Source of the DNA: Polymorphobacter multimanifer
Lineage (GTDB): Bacteria; Pseudomonadota; Alphaproteobacteria; Sphingomonadales; Sphingomonadaceae
Direction: 5' to 3'
Length of the DNA: 64,000 bases
NCBI RefSeq assembly: GCF_014205635.1
Contig: NZ_JACIIV010000015.1
Location: 42,345 to 106,344, forward strand
A program made the translations under genes and the position numbers. The notes beneath the pieces were generated by a model, which worked only from the letters and a program-made list of their open reading frames with translations, had not been told where the DNA came from and ran no database searches. Shown piece by piece: positions 44,447 through 54,440 of the stretch. Every line of letters starts with the position of its first letter. The stretch's first letter is position 1.

Positions 44447-45993
44447 CCGAGCACCGGCTTTCGTGCCGCGGCCGTCTCGTCGAGGCGGCGACGCGGCGCG
44501 AGGTGCGGGCTGGTGCGGAAGTCGTTGGGGGAGGCGAGCATTCGTTCGGCCACCGAGCGCATGGCGCCGATGAGCTGGTCGAGGCTGGCCTTGCTTTCGG
44601 TTTCGGTCGGCTCGACGAGCATGGCGCCGTGCACCACCAGCGGGAAGTACACTGTCATCGGGTGAAAACCCTCGTCGATCAAGGCCTTGGCGAGATCGAG
44701 GGTCGTCAGCCCGACCGGGCCCAGGAAGTCATCGGCGAACAGCGCTTCGTGCATGCACGGGCCGGTCTCGGCGAAGGGAGCAGTGTAGATGTCCTTCAGG
44801 CTCGCCAGCATGTAGTTGGCGTTGAGCACCGCATCTTCGGCCACCTGCCGCAGGCCATCGGCGCCATGGCTCATCATGTAGGCGAGTGCGCGCACGAACA
44901 TGCCCATCTGGCCGTGGAAGGCGACCATGCGGCCAAAGCTGTGGTTGTGGTCGGCACTCTCTCGGGCCTGCATTTCTTCAACCAGTTCAAAGCCTTCGCG
45001 GGTTTTCCTGACGAAGGGCAACGGAGCGAAGGGGGCAAGGGCTTCGGAGAACACCACTGGGCCGGAGCCGGGGCCACCGCCGCCATGGGGTGTGCTGAAG
45101 GTCTTGTGCAGGTTGATGTGCATGGCATCGATGCCAAGGTCGCCCGGCCGCACGCGCCCAACGTTGGCGTTGAAGTTGGCGCCGTCGCAATAGACGAAGC
45201 CGCCGGCGGCGTGGACCGCAGCGCAGATATCGACCAGATCGGGCTCGAAAAGGCCGCAGGTGTTGGGGTTGGTGATCATCACCGCGGCCACATCGGGGCC
45301 AAGACGGGCCTTCAGGGCATCGACATCGACCCGTCCACGGGCATTGGCGGGTATGTTTTCGACCGTGAACCCGCAGAATGCGGCCGTTGCGGGGTTGGTG
45401 CCGTGCGCCGACTCCGGCACCAGCACGACCTTGCGGGAATCACCGCGTGCGTCGAGCGCTGCGCGGATGGCGAGCATGCCGCACAGTTCGCCATGCGCCC
45501 CGGCCTTGGGGCTCATCGCGACCGCCGGCATGCCGGTGAGCGTCATCAGCCAATAGGCCAGCCGGTCGATCAGCTCGAGCGCCCCCTGCACTGTTGCTTG
45601 CGGCTGCAGCGGGTGAATATCGGCGAAGCCCGGCAGCCGCGCCATCTTCTCGTTGAGGCGCGGGTTGTGCTTCATCGTGCAGCTGCCGAGCGGAAAGATG
45701 CCGAGGTCGATGGCGTAATTCTGGCGGCTGAGGCGGGTATAGTGGCGCACCGTTTCGGGCTCGGACAGGCCGGGGAGATCGATCGGCGCCGTCCGCGCCA
45801 GGTCACCCAGGCGATCCATGGCCTCGGGGACGGACTGGAGGTCGACGCCGCAGCGGTCCGTGCTGCCGAGCTCGAACAGCAGTGGCTCCTCGAGCATCAG
45901 CGCGCGGTTGCCGGTGAAGGTGACGCCGCCGGGGAGCTCGGGGAGCTGGTCACCGGAAAGGCGGGTCACGCGGCCGATATTGTTCATGCTCAT
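44431..45993 (-). CDS. gcvPB: Glycine dehydrogenase (decarboxylating) subunit 2
   Basis: 520 residues, the PLP-binding half of the two-subunit P protein of the glycine cleavage system. The PLP lysine is Lys297 in [21 protein letters not shown]. Other marks are [36 protein letters not shown] and [13 protein letters not shown]. It decarboxylates glycine and transfers aminomethyl to lipoyl-GcvH. The start overlaps the end of gcvPA by 4 bases. It is the last gene of the operon. Confidence 0.96.
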   Translation of the reverse strand: MSMNNIGRVTRLSGDQLPELPGGVTFTGNRALMLEEPLLFELGSTDRCGVDLQSVPEAMDRLGDLARTAPIDLPGLSEPETVRHYTRLSRQNYAIDLGIFPLGSCTMKHNPRLNEKMARLPGFADIHPLQPQATVQGALELIDRLAYWLMTLTGMPAVAMSPKAGAHGELCGMLAIRAALDARGDSRKVVLVPESAHGTNPATAAFCGFTVENIPANARGRVDVDALKARLGPDVAAVMITNPNTCGLFEPDLVDICAAVHAAGGFVYCDGANFNANVGRVRPGDLGIDAMHINLHKTFSTPHGGGGPGSGPVVFSEALAPFAPLPFVRKTREGFELVEEMQARESADHNHSFGRMVAFHGQMGMFVRALAYMMSHGADGLRQVAEDAVLNANYMLASLKDIYTAPFAETGPCMHEALFADDFLGPVGLTTLDLAKALIDEGFHPMTVYFPLVVHGAMLVEPTETESKASLDQLIGAMRSVAERMLASPNDFRTSPHLAPRRRLDETAAARKPVLGYKAA

Positions 45994-47357
45994 GCCAGCA
46001 CCTCATCGAGAGCGTCTTCGAATGCGTCGAAATCATTGTCGGTGGCGGTTTCGGTCACCGCCACCACCATGCCATGGGTCAGTTCGGCGACGCCGGGGAA
46101 CAGCCGGCCGAGCGACACACCGCCGAGCACGCCCTTGTCGGCGAGCTTGCGGATGACCGGCCGCGCTTCGACCGGCAGCTTCAAGGTGAACTCGTTGAAG
46201 AAGCGCTGCGTCACCAGCTCGACACCGGGAATGCGCGCCAGCCGTTCGGCAAGCTGCACCGCGCGGGCATGGTTGATGGCAGCAAGCTGGCGCAGCCCCT
46301 TTTCACCGAGCAGCGTCATGTGGACACTGAACGCCAGCGCGCAAAGCCCTGAGTTGGTGCAGATATTGCTCGTCGCCTTCTCGCGGCGGATATGCTGCTC
46401 GCGGGTGCTCAGCGTCAGCACGAAGCCGCGCTTGCCATCGGCATCGACCGTTTCCCCGCACAGGCGGCCGGGCATCTGCCGCACATGCTTGTCGCGGCAC
46501 GCGAACAGCCCGAGATAGGGGCCGCCGAAGTTGAGGCCATTGCCGATCGATTGGCCCTCGCCCACCACAATGTCTGCCCCCATCTCGCCGGGCGACTTGA
46601 CCGCACCGAGCGAGATGACCTCGGTGACAACGACGATGAGCAGCGCGCCGGCGGCATGGGCGGCCTCGGCGAGTGGCGTCAGGTCTGCGACATGTCCGAA
46701 GATGTTGGGGTTCTGCACCACCACGCAGCTCGTCTCGGTGTCGATCGCTGCGATCAAGGTCGTCATATCGTCGCCGGGTGTGCCCGAGGTCAGGCTCGGG
46801 GTGTGCGTCAGCACCTCATCGTCGGTGAAGCGGGTCAATGTGTTCAGCACCGCCACATAATGCGGGTGCACCCCGCCCGAGACGATGGCCTTCTTCCGCC
46901 GGGTGACGCGGCGCGCCATGAACACCGCCTCGGTCATCGCCGTCGAGCCGTCGTACATCGAGGCATTTGCCACCTCCATGCCGGTCAGCCGCGCCACCTG
47001 GGTCTGAAACTCGAACAGCACCTGCAGCGTGCCCTGTGCGATTTCCGGCTGATAAGGCGTATAGGCGGTGAGGAATTCGCCACGCTGGATGATATGATCG
47101 ACGCTGGCCGGCACATGATGCTTGTAGGCACCGGCGCCCACGAAGAAGGGCACGGTGCCGGCGGTCAGGTTCTTGCCCGCCATGGCTGCCAGTTCGCGCT
47201 CGACGAGCATTTCCGGGCTGTGGTTCGGCAGGCCCGCAATCGGCCCGCCAAGCCGGGCACTCTCGGGCACGTCGATGAACAGCGCATCGATATCGGGGGC
47301 ACCGATGGTGGCGAGCATCGCCTCGCGGTCGGCCTGGGCCAGGGGAAGATAGCGCAT
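45990..47357 (-). CDS. gcvPA: Glycine dehydrogenase (decarboxylating) subunit 1
   Basis: 455 residues, the N-terminal-type subunit of the split P protein. It starts [27 protein letters not shown] and shows [61 protein letters not shown] and [20 protein letters not shown]. It works as an alpha2beta2 complex with GcvPB. It follows the methyltransferase gene after 5 bases. Confidence 0.96.
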   Translation of the reverse strand: MRYLPLAQADREAMLATIGAPDIDALFIDVPESARLGGPIAGLPNHSPEMLVERELAAMAGKNLTAGTVPFFVGAGAYKHHVPASVDHIIQRGEFLTAYTPYQPEIAQGTLQVLFEFQTQVARLTGMEVANASMYDGSTAMTEAVFMARRVTRRKKAIVSGGVHPHYVAVLNTLTRFTDDEVLTHTPSLTSGTPGDDMTTLIAAIDTETSCVVVQNPNIFGHVADLTPLAEAAHAAGALLIVVVTEVISLGAVKSPGEMGADIVVGEGQSIGNGLNFGGPYLGLFACRDKHVRQMPGRLCGETVDADGKRGFVLTLSTREQHIRREKATSNICTNSGLCALAFSVHMTLLGEKGLRQLAAINHARAVQLAERLARIPGVELVTQRFFNEFTLKLPVEARPVIRKLADKGVLGGVSLGRLFPGVAELTHGMVVAVTETATDNDFDAFEDALDEVLA

Positions 47358-47362
47358 CGGGG

Positions 47363-48121
47363 TTACTCCGGAAGGCGGGCAATGAAGCGAAGGCGGACGT
47401 AATCGGCGGTCCAGCGGCCGGACTGGTCGCGGAGCACGGGGATGAGGCGTTCGACCGTCTCGGCGATGACCGCCGGGCGGTCCTCGTCCGAAACCCCGGC
47501 GGCATCGAGGAAGCCGCCGCGGAAGGTTTCGAGCCAGGCGGCCATGCCGGTGGCGAGCGGGGTCGGGCGCGGGACGATCTCGGCCGTTTCCACCACCAGC
47601 CCGGCTGCCGTGAGCATGGCGGCATATTCATCCGCCTGCGGGTAGAAATTTGCGTCCGAAGATTCGGCCAGCCCATAGGTGGCGAGCGTGGCGGCGAGGG
47701 CCGTACGGATCGCGGCGATATTGCCTTGGCCGCCGAACTCGCCCACGAAACGTCCGCCGGGCTTGAGCGCGCGCACCACATTGTCGATCACCGTTTCGGG
47801 TGGGCGGATCCAGTGCAGCGTTGCGTTGCTGAACACGGCATCGAACAGGCCCTCGTCGGCGAGCGCGCGCGCATCGAGGTGGCGCACCTTGAGGCCACGC
47901 GCCCGCGCTGCTGCGGCCATCGCCGCATCGCCGTCGATTCCTTCGGTGATGGCGCCGGTGGCGGCGATCCTGAGCGTCAGCACGCCGTCCCCGCAGCCCA
48001 GGTCGAGCACGCGCTCGCCGGGCCTGGGATCGAGCATCGCCAGCACCACATTGCCAAGCGCCGGCACGAAACCGGCGTTGGCGGCGTAGAGCGCCGGGTT
48101 CCAGGCGGCCTGGTCGCCCAT
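47363..48121 (-). CDS. Class I SAM-dependent methyltransferase
   Basis: 252 residues with SAM-binding motif [15 protein letters not shown], acidic motif in [27 protein letters not shown] (motif IV) and [14 protein letters not shown] (post-motif region). It resembles trans-aconitate 2-methyltransferase-like proteins; the substrate is not determinable. It lies inside the glycine cleavage operon between gcvH and gcvPA, sharing one base with gcvH, so it should be controlled by the same glycine riboswitch. This suggests a link to one-carbon or glycine metabolism, but could be a passenger. Confidence 0.88.
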   Translation of the reverse strand: MGDQAAWNPALYAANAGFVPALGNVVLAMLDPRPGERVLDLGCGDGVLTLRIAATGAITEGIDGDAAMAAAARARGLKVRHLDARALADEGLFDAVFSNATLHWIRPPETVIDNVVRALKPGGRFVGEFGGQGNIAAIRTALAATLATYGLAESSDANFYPQADEYAAMLTAAGLVVETAEIVPRPTPLATGMAAWLETFRGGFLDAAGVSDEDRPAVIAETVERLIPVLRDQSGRWTADYVRLRFIARLPE

Positions 48122-48492
48122 CAGAGCGTGGCGAGGAACGCGGTATAGGCTGCTTCGTCCATCAGCCCGTCGAGCTCGGACACGTCGGACAGCTTGAGCT
48201 TGAAGAACCAGCCCGACCCTTGCGGATCGGTGTTCACAAGTGCGGGCTCATCGGCAAGGGCGGCATTGGCTTCCACTACCTCGCCGCTCGCGGGCGAATA
48301 CACGTCGGACGCCGCCTTGACCGATTCGACCACGGCTGCCTCGCCGCCCTTGCTGACCGTGCGGCCTGCCTCGGGCACATCGGCGAACACGACATCGCCG
48401 AGTTGCGCCTGTGCATAATCGGTGATGCCGACGGTGGCGATGTCGCCTTCGACCCGCAGCCACTCATGCTCCTTGGTGAAATAGGTCGTCAT
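48121..48492 (-). CDS. gcvH: Glycine cleavage system H protein
   Basis: 123 residues. The lipoyl-carrier protein, with the lipoylation Lys59 in [19 protein letters not shown] and the usual [31 protein letters not shown]. It shuttles the aminomethyl group from P to T protein and the reduced lipoate to L protein. It overlaps the gcvT stop by one base. Confidence 0.97.
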   Translation of the reverse strand: MTTYFTKEHEWLRVEGDIATVGITDYAQAQLGDVVFADVPEAGRTVSKGGEAAVVESVKAASDVYSPASGEVVEANAALADEPALVNTDPQGSGWFFKLKLSDVSELDGLMDEAAYTAFLATL

Positions 48493-49595
48493 CAGATCCC
48501 TCCCTCGCGCACGTAATTCTTTGCCTTGAACGGCATCGGCACCACTTTGGCTGCAAGCCGCTTGCCGCGAACCTCGATCTCGAGCGGGCTGCCATCGGCG
48601 GAATGGGCTGCGGCCACATACGCCATGGCGATCGGTGCCTGCAGGCTCGGGGCGAACCCCCCCGACGTGACCGTGCCGACCGGCAGCGCGCCGGCAAACA
48701 CCGTGGCCCCCTCGCGCGCCGGCAGCTTGCCTTCCACCGCCAGGCCGACGCGGCGCTGGACCGGCCCATCGAGAAGCTCGGCCATCAGCGCCTCGGCCGC
48801 TGGATAGCCCCCCTCGGCCTTGCGGCGCTTGGAAATGGCATAGGCGAGCCCGGCCTGGATCGGCGTCGTCGTCTGGTCGAGATCATGGCCGTAGAGCGGC
48901 AGCCCGGCTTCGAGGCGCAGCGAATCGCGCGCCCCGAGCCCGATCGGCTTGACCCGCGCATCGGCAAGCAGCGCTTCCGCGAACGCTTCGGCGGCGTCCG
49001 CCGGCACCGAAATCTCATAGCCATCCTCGCCGGTATAGCCCGAGCGGCTGACCCAGAGATCATGGCCCGCCCAGCTGAAGCCGGCCGAACGCATGAAGCG
49101 CAGCGCCGCGACGCCGGGCACCAGCGCTTCGAGCACCGCCACCGCCTGCGGGCCCTGCAACGCCAGCAACGCCCAGTCCTCGCGGTAATCGACCGCCAGC
49201 CCGGCCTCGCGCATCACCGCCATGTCGGCGGCCTTCACCGCGCCATTGACGACGAGGTAGAGATCGTTGGCGCGGCGCGTGACCATCAGGTCGTCGCGGA
49301 TGCCGCCGCTGTCGTTCAGCAGCAGCGAATAGCGAAGTACGCCCTCGCCCAGCCCGATGATGTCCCCCGGCAACAGCGTTTCCAGAAGCGGCGCCTGGTC
49401 CGGCGGCAGCAGGATCTGGCCCATGTGGCTGACATCGAAAAGCCCGGCGCTCGACCGCGTCCAGAGATGCTCGGCGATAATGCCTTCATACTGGATCGGC
49501 ATGGCATAGCCGGCGAAGCTCACCATGCGCGCGCCAAGGCGGCGATGCAGCACATCGAGCGGGAGAGGCAGCATGGATTGATCAGAATCGGCCAT
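48492..49595 (-). CDS. gcvT: Glycine cleavage system aminomethyltransferase (T protein)
   Basis: 367 residues. It transfers the methylene group from lipoyl-GcvH to tetrahydrofolate, releasing ammonia. Motifs include [40 protein letters not shown] and [16 protein letters not shown], with [18 protein letters not shown] in the folate-binding core. The ATG at 49595 has GGAGG upstream. The first gene of the operon, 50 bases after the glycine riboswitch. Confidence 0.96.
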   Translation of the reverse strand: MADSDQSMLPLPLDVLHRRLGARMVSFAGYAMPIQYEGIIAEHLWTRSSAGLFDVSHMGQILLPPDQAPLLETLLPGDIIGLGEGVLRYSLLLNDSGGIRDDLMVTRRANDLYLVVNGAVKAADMAVMREAGLAVDYREDWALLALQGPQAVAVLEALVPGVAALRFMRSAGFSWAGHDLWVSRSGYTGEDGYEISVPADAAEAFAEALLADARVKPIGLGARDSLRLEAGLPLYGHDLDQTTTPIQAGLAYAISKRRKAEGGYPAAEALMAELLDGPVQRRVGLAVEGKLPAREGATVFAGALPVGTVTSGGFAPSLQAPIAMAYVAAAHSADGSPLEIEVRGKRLAAKVVPMPFKAKNYVREGGI

Positions 49596-49644
49596 GGGGC
49601 CTCCGGCAACAACGGGCGGTGCGGACCATCCGCGCCACCTGCCC

Positions 49645-49850
49645 CCGTCTGTCACCGGACCTGAGAGCTTTGACCAGGCGAAGCGACGAAGCGCTGCGCT
49701 GGCTTACCCCTTCGGTGGGGTGCGGTCCTGCGGCCCACCCACTTTCCAGAATGTCGCAGAATACGCCAGCGCGGTCCGTTGTGCCTGAGAGATTCCGGGG
49801 GCGGCTTGCTCCTTCGGCGGCGACGGTTGCCCGCCACACTCTCCCGCGCT
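49645..49850 (-). promoter_or_regulatory. Tandem glycine riboswitch upstream of gcvT
   Basis: Reading leftward, two glycine aptamers are visible. Aptamer 1 runs GCGGGAGAGTG..GCCGCCGAAGGAGCAAG..GGAATCTCTCAGGCA (about 49780-49850). Aptamer 2 has the matching ACCGAAGGGGTAAGCC and AAAGCTCTCAGGTCC (about 49645-49775). The CCGAAGG and CTCTCAGG elements define the class. Glycine binding is expected to turn on the downstream gcvT-gcvH-methyltransferase-gcvPA-gcvPB operon. Confidence 0.93.
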
Positions 49851-49980
49851 GGCGCCAAGCTTTCGCCTGACGACGCCGTATAACTGTCGCATGCCGACGG
49901 GCGAGTCAATCGGCATGCGACACAGGATTTCGCAAATGCAGCATCGGCCGCGTTCGAGCACTGCCGATCGCCGGCACTTG

Positions 49981-50655
49981 CTATTTCGTGACGTTGTACG
50001 CCAGCTGCGCTTCGGACAGCTGGAAACCGACGAGCAGTTCGAACGTGGCGGCGCGCAAAGCCGCGCGCACCTGCGGATCGGCCAGCGGATCGACCGCGGC
50101 ATCGGGATCGCCGGGCTTGCGCTTGCGGTTGATGATCTGCTGTATTTCCGCGGGAATGCTGGCGGCAGCGCGACTGACCACCGCAGTTGCCGACCCGCTG
50201 GCCTGCGCCCGCGCCTGCCCGGTGGGAAACTCCAGCGTCACCTGCCCGACCTGCTTCGACACCACCAGATTGCCGCCCTGCACGACGCTGGCAAACACCG
50301 GCATCGCCAGGCTGCGCGGGCCGGCGGTGTCGGTGCGGCGGGCGATCACATCATAGCGCGCCGAGCCGGTGAGCTGGGCATCCCCCTCCACGCACGATTC
50401 GCGGACATTGGTGATGGTGGCGACAAGATCGACATTGGCAGCATCCGGGGCGGTGCCGGGATAGAAGAGGGTCAGATCGTTGGTGTAGAAGGGCACGGCG
50501 ACCGCCGGGCACGGCGAGCGCTTGACGATAAGCGGGTTGCGATCGCACCCGGCCAGCGCGATGGCTGCGACCCCCAACACCAGCAGCGGCCGAAGAGTCG
50601 AAAAACGATGGGACACGGACAAGCCTTTGTTGGTCGGCACCACCGGGTGCGACAT
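49981..50655 (-). CDS. Putative lipoprotein, unknown function
   Basis: 224 residues at most. A hydrophobic signal (LLVLGVAAIALAGC) ends in a clear lipobox LAGC, so it is probably a lipid-anchored periplasmic protein. The body has a predicted beta-rich domain (FYTNDLTLFYPGTAPDAANVDLVATITNVRESC) and a helical C-terminus. I do not recognise a characterised family. Two starts are possible: this ATG with AAGGTG upstream, or a GTG 12 codons later with AAAGG. It lies alone between the riboswitch and the divergent ispH. Confidence 0.75.
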   Translation of the reverse strand: MSHPVVPTNKGLSVSHRFSTLRPLLVLGVAAIALAGCDRNPLIVKRSPCPAVAVPFYTNDLTLFYPGTAPDAANVDLVATITNVRESCVEGDAQLTGSARYDVIARRTDTAGPRSLAMPVFASVVQGGNLVVSKQVGQVTLEFPTGQARAQASGSATAVVSRAAASIPAEIQQIINRKRKPGDPDAAVDPLADPQVRAALRAATFELLVGFQLSEAQLAYNVTK

Positions 50656-50733
50656 TTCGCGGGCACCTTAGGAGCGCTGCAACCCCGCTGCAAGACAGTG
50701 GCGCCGCCTGCACCGATCGCTTAAGACACGCAC

Positions 50734-51714
50734 ATGACCCTGATCGATTTCGCCCCCTCGCAATCCACTGTCGGCGATCGCCGGCCATTGACCGTGCTTG
50801 TGGCAGCACCACGCGGCTTCTGTGCCGGCGTGGACCGCGCCATTCACATCGTCGAGCTGGCGCTCGAGCGCTATGGCGCGCCCGTCTATGTGCGTCACGA
50901 GATTGTCCACAACCGCTTCGTGGTCGATACGCTCAAGGCGAAGGGCGCGATCTTCGTCGAAGAGCTCGACGAGGTGCCCGATGGCGTGCCGGTGGTGTTT
51001 TCGGCGCATGGCGTGCCCAAGGCGGTGCCGGCGGCGGCAGAGGCGCGCGGGCTCAACTATCTCGATGCCACCTGCCCGCTGGTGAGCAAGGTGCATCGCC
51101 AGGCCGAGCGGCTTGTCGACGCCGGTCGGCACATCCTCTTCATCGGCCATGAGGGCCATCCGGAGGTGATCGGCACCTTCGGCCAGGTGCCGGAAGGCGC
51201 CATGACGCTGATCGAGACGGTGGAGGATGCCGCTTCGGTGCAGGTGGCAGACCCGGAGAACCTCGGTTTCCTCACGCAGACGACGCTGTCGGTGGACGAC
51301 ACTGCCGACATGATTGCCGAGCTGCAGCGGCGCTTCCCCAACATCAACGGCCCGCGTGGAGACGACATCTGCTACGCCACCTCCAATCGCCAGGCGGCGG
51401 TGAAGGCGATGGCGCCGCGCTGCGATCTGGTGCTGGTGATCGGCGCCACCAACTCCTCCAATTCGCAGCGCCTGCGTGAAGTCGCCGAGCGCGAGGGGGC
51501 CAACGCCTGGCTGATAAACCGTGCAGCGGACATCGATTGGGCGTGGTTCAAGGACGTGACCACCGTGGGCCTGACGGCCGGCGCTTCGGCACCCGAAGTG
51601 CTGGTGCAGGAAGTGCTCGCTGCCATGGGGGCGCGCTTTGCCGTGACGACCGAGAGCATCACCACGGCCGTCGAGGATGTTGTGTTCAAGTTGCCCCGCG
51701 CCTTGACCGCCTGA
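50734..51714 (+). CDS. ispH: 4-hydroxy-3-methylbut-2-enyl diphosphate reductase
   Basis: 326 residues. The last step of the MEP isoprenoid pathway, giving IPP and DMAPP. The three cysteines that hold the iron-sulfur cluster are Cys30 ([12 protein letters not shown]), Cys114 ([11 protein letters not shown]) and Cys213 ([11 protein letters not shown]). [19 protein letters not shown] and [10 protein letters not shown] are further family motifs. It is the first gene of an ispH-thrB-rnhA run, a common alphaproteobacterial order. Confidence 0.96.
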   Translation: MTLIDFAPSQSTVGDRRPLTVLVAAPRGFCAGVDRAIHIVELALERYGAPVYVRHEIVHNRFVVDTLKAKGAIFVEELDEVPDGVPVVFSAHGVPKAVPAAAEARGLNYLDATCPLVSKVHRQAERLVDAGRHILFIGHEGHPEVIGTFGQVPEGAMTLIETVEDAASVQVADPENLGFLTQTTLSVDDTADMIAELQRRFPNINGPRGDDICYATSNRQAAVKAMAPRCDLVLVIGATNSSNSQRLREVAEREGANAWLINRAADIDWAWFKDVTTVGLTAGASAPEVLVQEVLAAMGARFAVTTESITTAVEDVVFKLPRALTA

Positions 51715-51723
51715 CGGCGCGCC

Positions 51724-52683
51724 ATGGCCGTCTACACGCAAGTCTCTGCCGAGGCGCTGGCCGGGCTGCTTTCGGGCTATGACCTGGGGGATGCACTGAG
51801 CTTCAAGGGTATCGCGGAAGGCGTGCAGAACAGCAATTATCTGCTGGAGACATCGCGCGGTCGCTTCATCCTCACCCTCTACGAACATCTGGTCGACCAT
51901 GCGGCGCTGCCATGGTTTCTGGCGCTTACCACCCATTTTGCCGATGCCGGCCTGCCGGTGCCGCGGCCGGTGCGCGATCGGCAGGGCGAGGCACTGCAGA
52001 CGCTGCTCGGGCGCCCGGCGGCGATCATCGAATTCGTGTCCGGCGTATCGGTGAGCACGCCGACGCCGGCGCAGGCGCAGGCCGCCGGCGCCGCACTCGG
52101 CCGGCTGCACGGCAGCGCGCCGGGCTTCGGCAAGGCCAGGGAGAATGATCTTGGCCAGCCGCATTGGCCGGCGATGGCGGCGCGCTGCCTTGAAGGTGCT
52201 GCGGCGATCGACCCGCAGCTTCCGGCGCTGATCGAGGCCGGCCTGCGCGCCACCCGCGACTGGCCGGCGGGATTGCCGACGACCGAAGTGCACACCGATC
52301 TCTTTCCCGACAATGTGCTGATGCTGGGCGACACGGTGACCGGGTTGATCGACTTCTACTTCGCCGCCACCGATCTGGTGGCCTATGATTATGCGGTCAC
52401 CCATGCCGCATGGTGCTTTTCCGCAGATGGCCGCGACCATGATCCGGCGCTTGCGAGCGCGCTTGCCGCCGGCCATGCCGGCACGCGCGGGCTTTCCGCC
52501 GACGAGATTGCCGCACTGCCGCAGCTCGGCGTGGGCGCCGCCCTCCGCTTCACGCTGACCCGCACCCATGACTGGCTCAACACGCCGGCGGATGCCCTGG
52601 TGACGCGCAAGGACCCGATGGCCTTTGCCCGGCGGCTGGCCTGGTATCTGAAGGCAACGCCGAACATGGTCTTGGGGCGATGA
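51724..52683 (+). CDS. thrB: Homoserine kinase (ThrB, APH-fold type)
   Basis: 319 residues of the aminoglycoside-phosphotransferase-like homoserine kinase family (not the GHMP type). It shows [26 protein letters not shown], the catalytic loop [12 protein letters not shown] and metal-binding [16 protein letters not shown]. It phosphorylates homoserine for threonine synthesis. It follows ispH after 9 bases and overlaps rnhA by 4 bases. Confidence 0.94.
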   Translation: MAVYTQVSAEALAGLLSGYDLGDALSFKGIAEGVQNSNYLLETSRGRFILTLYEHLVDHAALPWFLALTTHFADAGLPVPRPVRDRQGEALQTLLGRPAAIIEFVSGVSVSTPTPAQAQAAGAALGRLHGSAPGFGKARENDLGQPHWPAMAARCLEGAAAIDPQLPALIEAGLRATRDWPAGLPTTEVHTDLFPDNVLMLGDTVTGLIDFYFAATDLVAYDYAVTHAAWCFSADGRDHDPALASALAAGHAGTRGLSADEIAALPQLGVGAALRFTLTRTHDWLNTPADALVTRKDPMAFARRLAWYLKATPNMVLGR

Positions 52684-53159
52684 GCGAAACCGAAGTTGGC
52701 AAGCCGCGCGTTGTCATCGCGACCGATGGTGCTTGCAAGGGCAACCCCGGCATCGGTGGCTGGGGGGCCATCCTGCGCGCTGCCAATGGGCAGGAACGCG
52801 AGCTTTCCGGCGCCGAGGCGCATACAACCAACAATCGCATGGAATTGATGGGCGCCATCGAAGCGTTGAACGCGCTGAACAAGCCCGCCAAGGTGACGCT
52901 CTTCACCGACAGCATCTATGTGCGTGATGGCATCACCAAGTGGGTGCATGGGTGGATGCGCAACGGCTGGCGCACCGCGGACCGCAAGCCGGTGAAAAAT
53001 CTCGATCTCTGGCAGGCGCTGGTCGAAGCGGCGGCGCGCCATGATGTCGAGTGGCGCTGGGTGAAGGGCCATGCCGGCGATCCGGACAACGAGCGCGCCG
53101 ATGCGCTGGCCAATGCCGCGATCCGCCTGGGCGCCGGCAGAGTGGCACAGGCGAAATGA
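52680..53159 (+). CDS. rnhA: Ribonuclease HI
   Basis: 159 residues. It cleaves RNA in RNA:DNA hybrids. Acidic catalytic residues are visible in [22 protein letters not shown] (Asp), [12 protein letters not shown] (Glu), [10 protein letters not shown] (Asp) and [14 protein letters not shown] (Asp near the end). The order ispH-thrB-rnhA is typical of Alphaproteobacteria. The stop codon overlaps the start of the acyltransferase frame (ATGA). Confidence 0.96.
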   Translation: MSETEVGKPRVVIATDGACKGNPGIGGWGAILRAANGQERELSGAEAHTTNNRMELMGAIEALNALNKPAKVTLFTDSIYVRDGITKWVHGWMRNGWRTADRKPVKNLDLWQALVEAAARHDVEWRWVKGHAGDPDNERADALANAAIRLGAGRVAQAK

Positions 53160-54342
53160 GCGCCACCGGCCGCTACCATTATCTCGACGTCGTGCGCGCG
53201 ACGCTGATGCTGCTCGGGCTGCCCTACCATGTCGCACGCATCTATTCGGCCGGCGCGCCGAACTTCCTCAACGCCGATGTGGCCAGTCCCATGCTCACCT
53301 TGTTGTCGGACACGCTGCACAGCTTCCGGATGGAGGCGTTCTTCAGCATTGCCGGCTTCTTCAGCTATCTCATCCTTGTGCGCGGGCCGACAGGAAAATG
53401 GCTCGTCGAGCGCCTGCAGCGCGTGGGACTGCCGTTGCTCGTGTGCACGGTGGCGCTGGCGCCGATCATGACGATGGCAGTGGTGCTGGGCGAAGCAAGG
53501 CTTGCCGGAGAGACCGGGCAGGACCTGCTGGCTGCAACCGCCGCGCGGCTGGCGGCTGGCCCCGGCGGTTGGTTTACCACCTCTGGTTCCTCCACTGCCT
53601 GTTGATGCTGTGCTTTCTCCTCGCCGGGCTGCGCGGCCTTGCGGCCGAGGGGCCCGTCGCACGGCTGCGGCCGGTGGCCGATGGGCTGACACGCTGGATC
53701 TGCAGGCAGCCGGGATGGCTCGGCGGTGTCGTGCTGTCACTGGCCAGCTTCATCTTCGCACTGGCGATGCTTGCCTTGCAGGGCCCGCTGGGGATCGATC
53801 TTTCGCCGTTCGGCGCGATGTTCCGGCTGACCAATGTGCTGCAATTCCTGCCGTTCTTCCTCATCGGTGCGGCGATGTGCCGGCATCGGCCGCTGCTCGA
53901 CTGGATGACGCGGCCCGATGTCGCGACGCCGTTTCTGGCTATGGGATCGGCGCTGCTTTTCGCCACCGTCTCGCTCGACATCACGCCCGTGGCCGATCCC
54001 CGGTTGCAACGCGTGCTGGTGGCGGCCTTTGCCTGCCTGGCCGGCGTCTTCTGGCTGCGGCTGCTGCTGGGTTTCTCGTCGCGCCACCTCGCCGGGCCCA
54101 ACCGGCTGTTCGGCTATTTTTCCGCCGCCTCCTACACCATCTACCTCGTTCACCTGCCGATCGCGCTCTGGATGGGCGCGCTGCTGATCGGCAGCGGGCT
54201 TTCGGCGGGCACGGCCTTTTCGGTCAATCTGCTGGTCACGCTGGGATTGTCGGTTGCCCTGCATGAGGGTGTACGGCGCTCGAGCCTGCTGACCTACCTG
54301 CTCAACGGCAAGCGCCCCAAGACGGTCGCCGCGGTGGCCTGA
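53156..54342 (+). pseudogene. Acyltransferase-3 family membrane protein, single-base frameshift
   Basis: Two overlapping frames together encode one protein of about 395 residues of the acyltransferase 3 family (OpgC/OafA-like). The first frame runs from the ATG ([31 protein letters not shown]) to about Gly-Gly-Trp at 53572. The second continues YHLWFLHCLLMLCFLLAGL with several membrane segments to the end. One base is missing near the TTT at 53573-53575; adding a T gives GGWFYHLWFL, the expected family motif. As written the first frame ends at 53605 after about 149 residues. Either the gene is broken or the sequence has a homopolymer error. Intact members acylate or succinylate glucans or surface sugars. 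Confidence 0.85.
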
Positions 54343-54344
54343 CC

Positions 54345-54440
54345 TCAGCTGACGACCGCCATTTCGTGGAGGAAATCGACAAAACCCATGGTGCAGCCAG
54401 CCAGGCCTTCCACCTTGGGGTTGATCGATTCGACGATGAA
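54345..54440 (-). pseudogene. Detached C-terminal end of the M20-type hydrolase
   Basis: Directly after the stop codon of the M20 gene, the same frame continues for 31 more codons (FIVESINPKVEGLAGCTMGF...) to a TGA at 54345-54347. This matches the usual C-terminus of the family, so the stop TAA appears to replace a Tyr codon (NEY in relatives). Confidence 0.7.

Noticed and set aside
44503..46518. A 671-codon rightward frame over the gcvP genes
   Set aside because: Antisense shadow of the clearly recognisable gcvPB and gcvPA.
49582..49909. Short frames over the glycine riboswitch
   Set aside because: They lie on the structured RNA leader and have no protein similarity.
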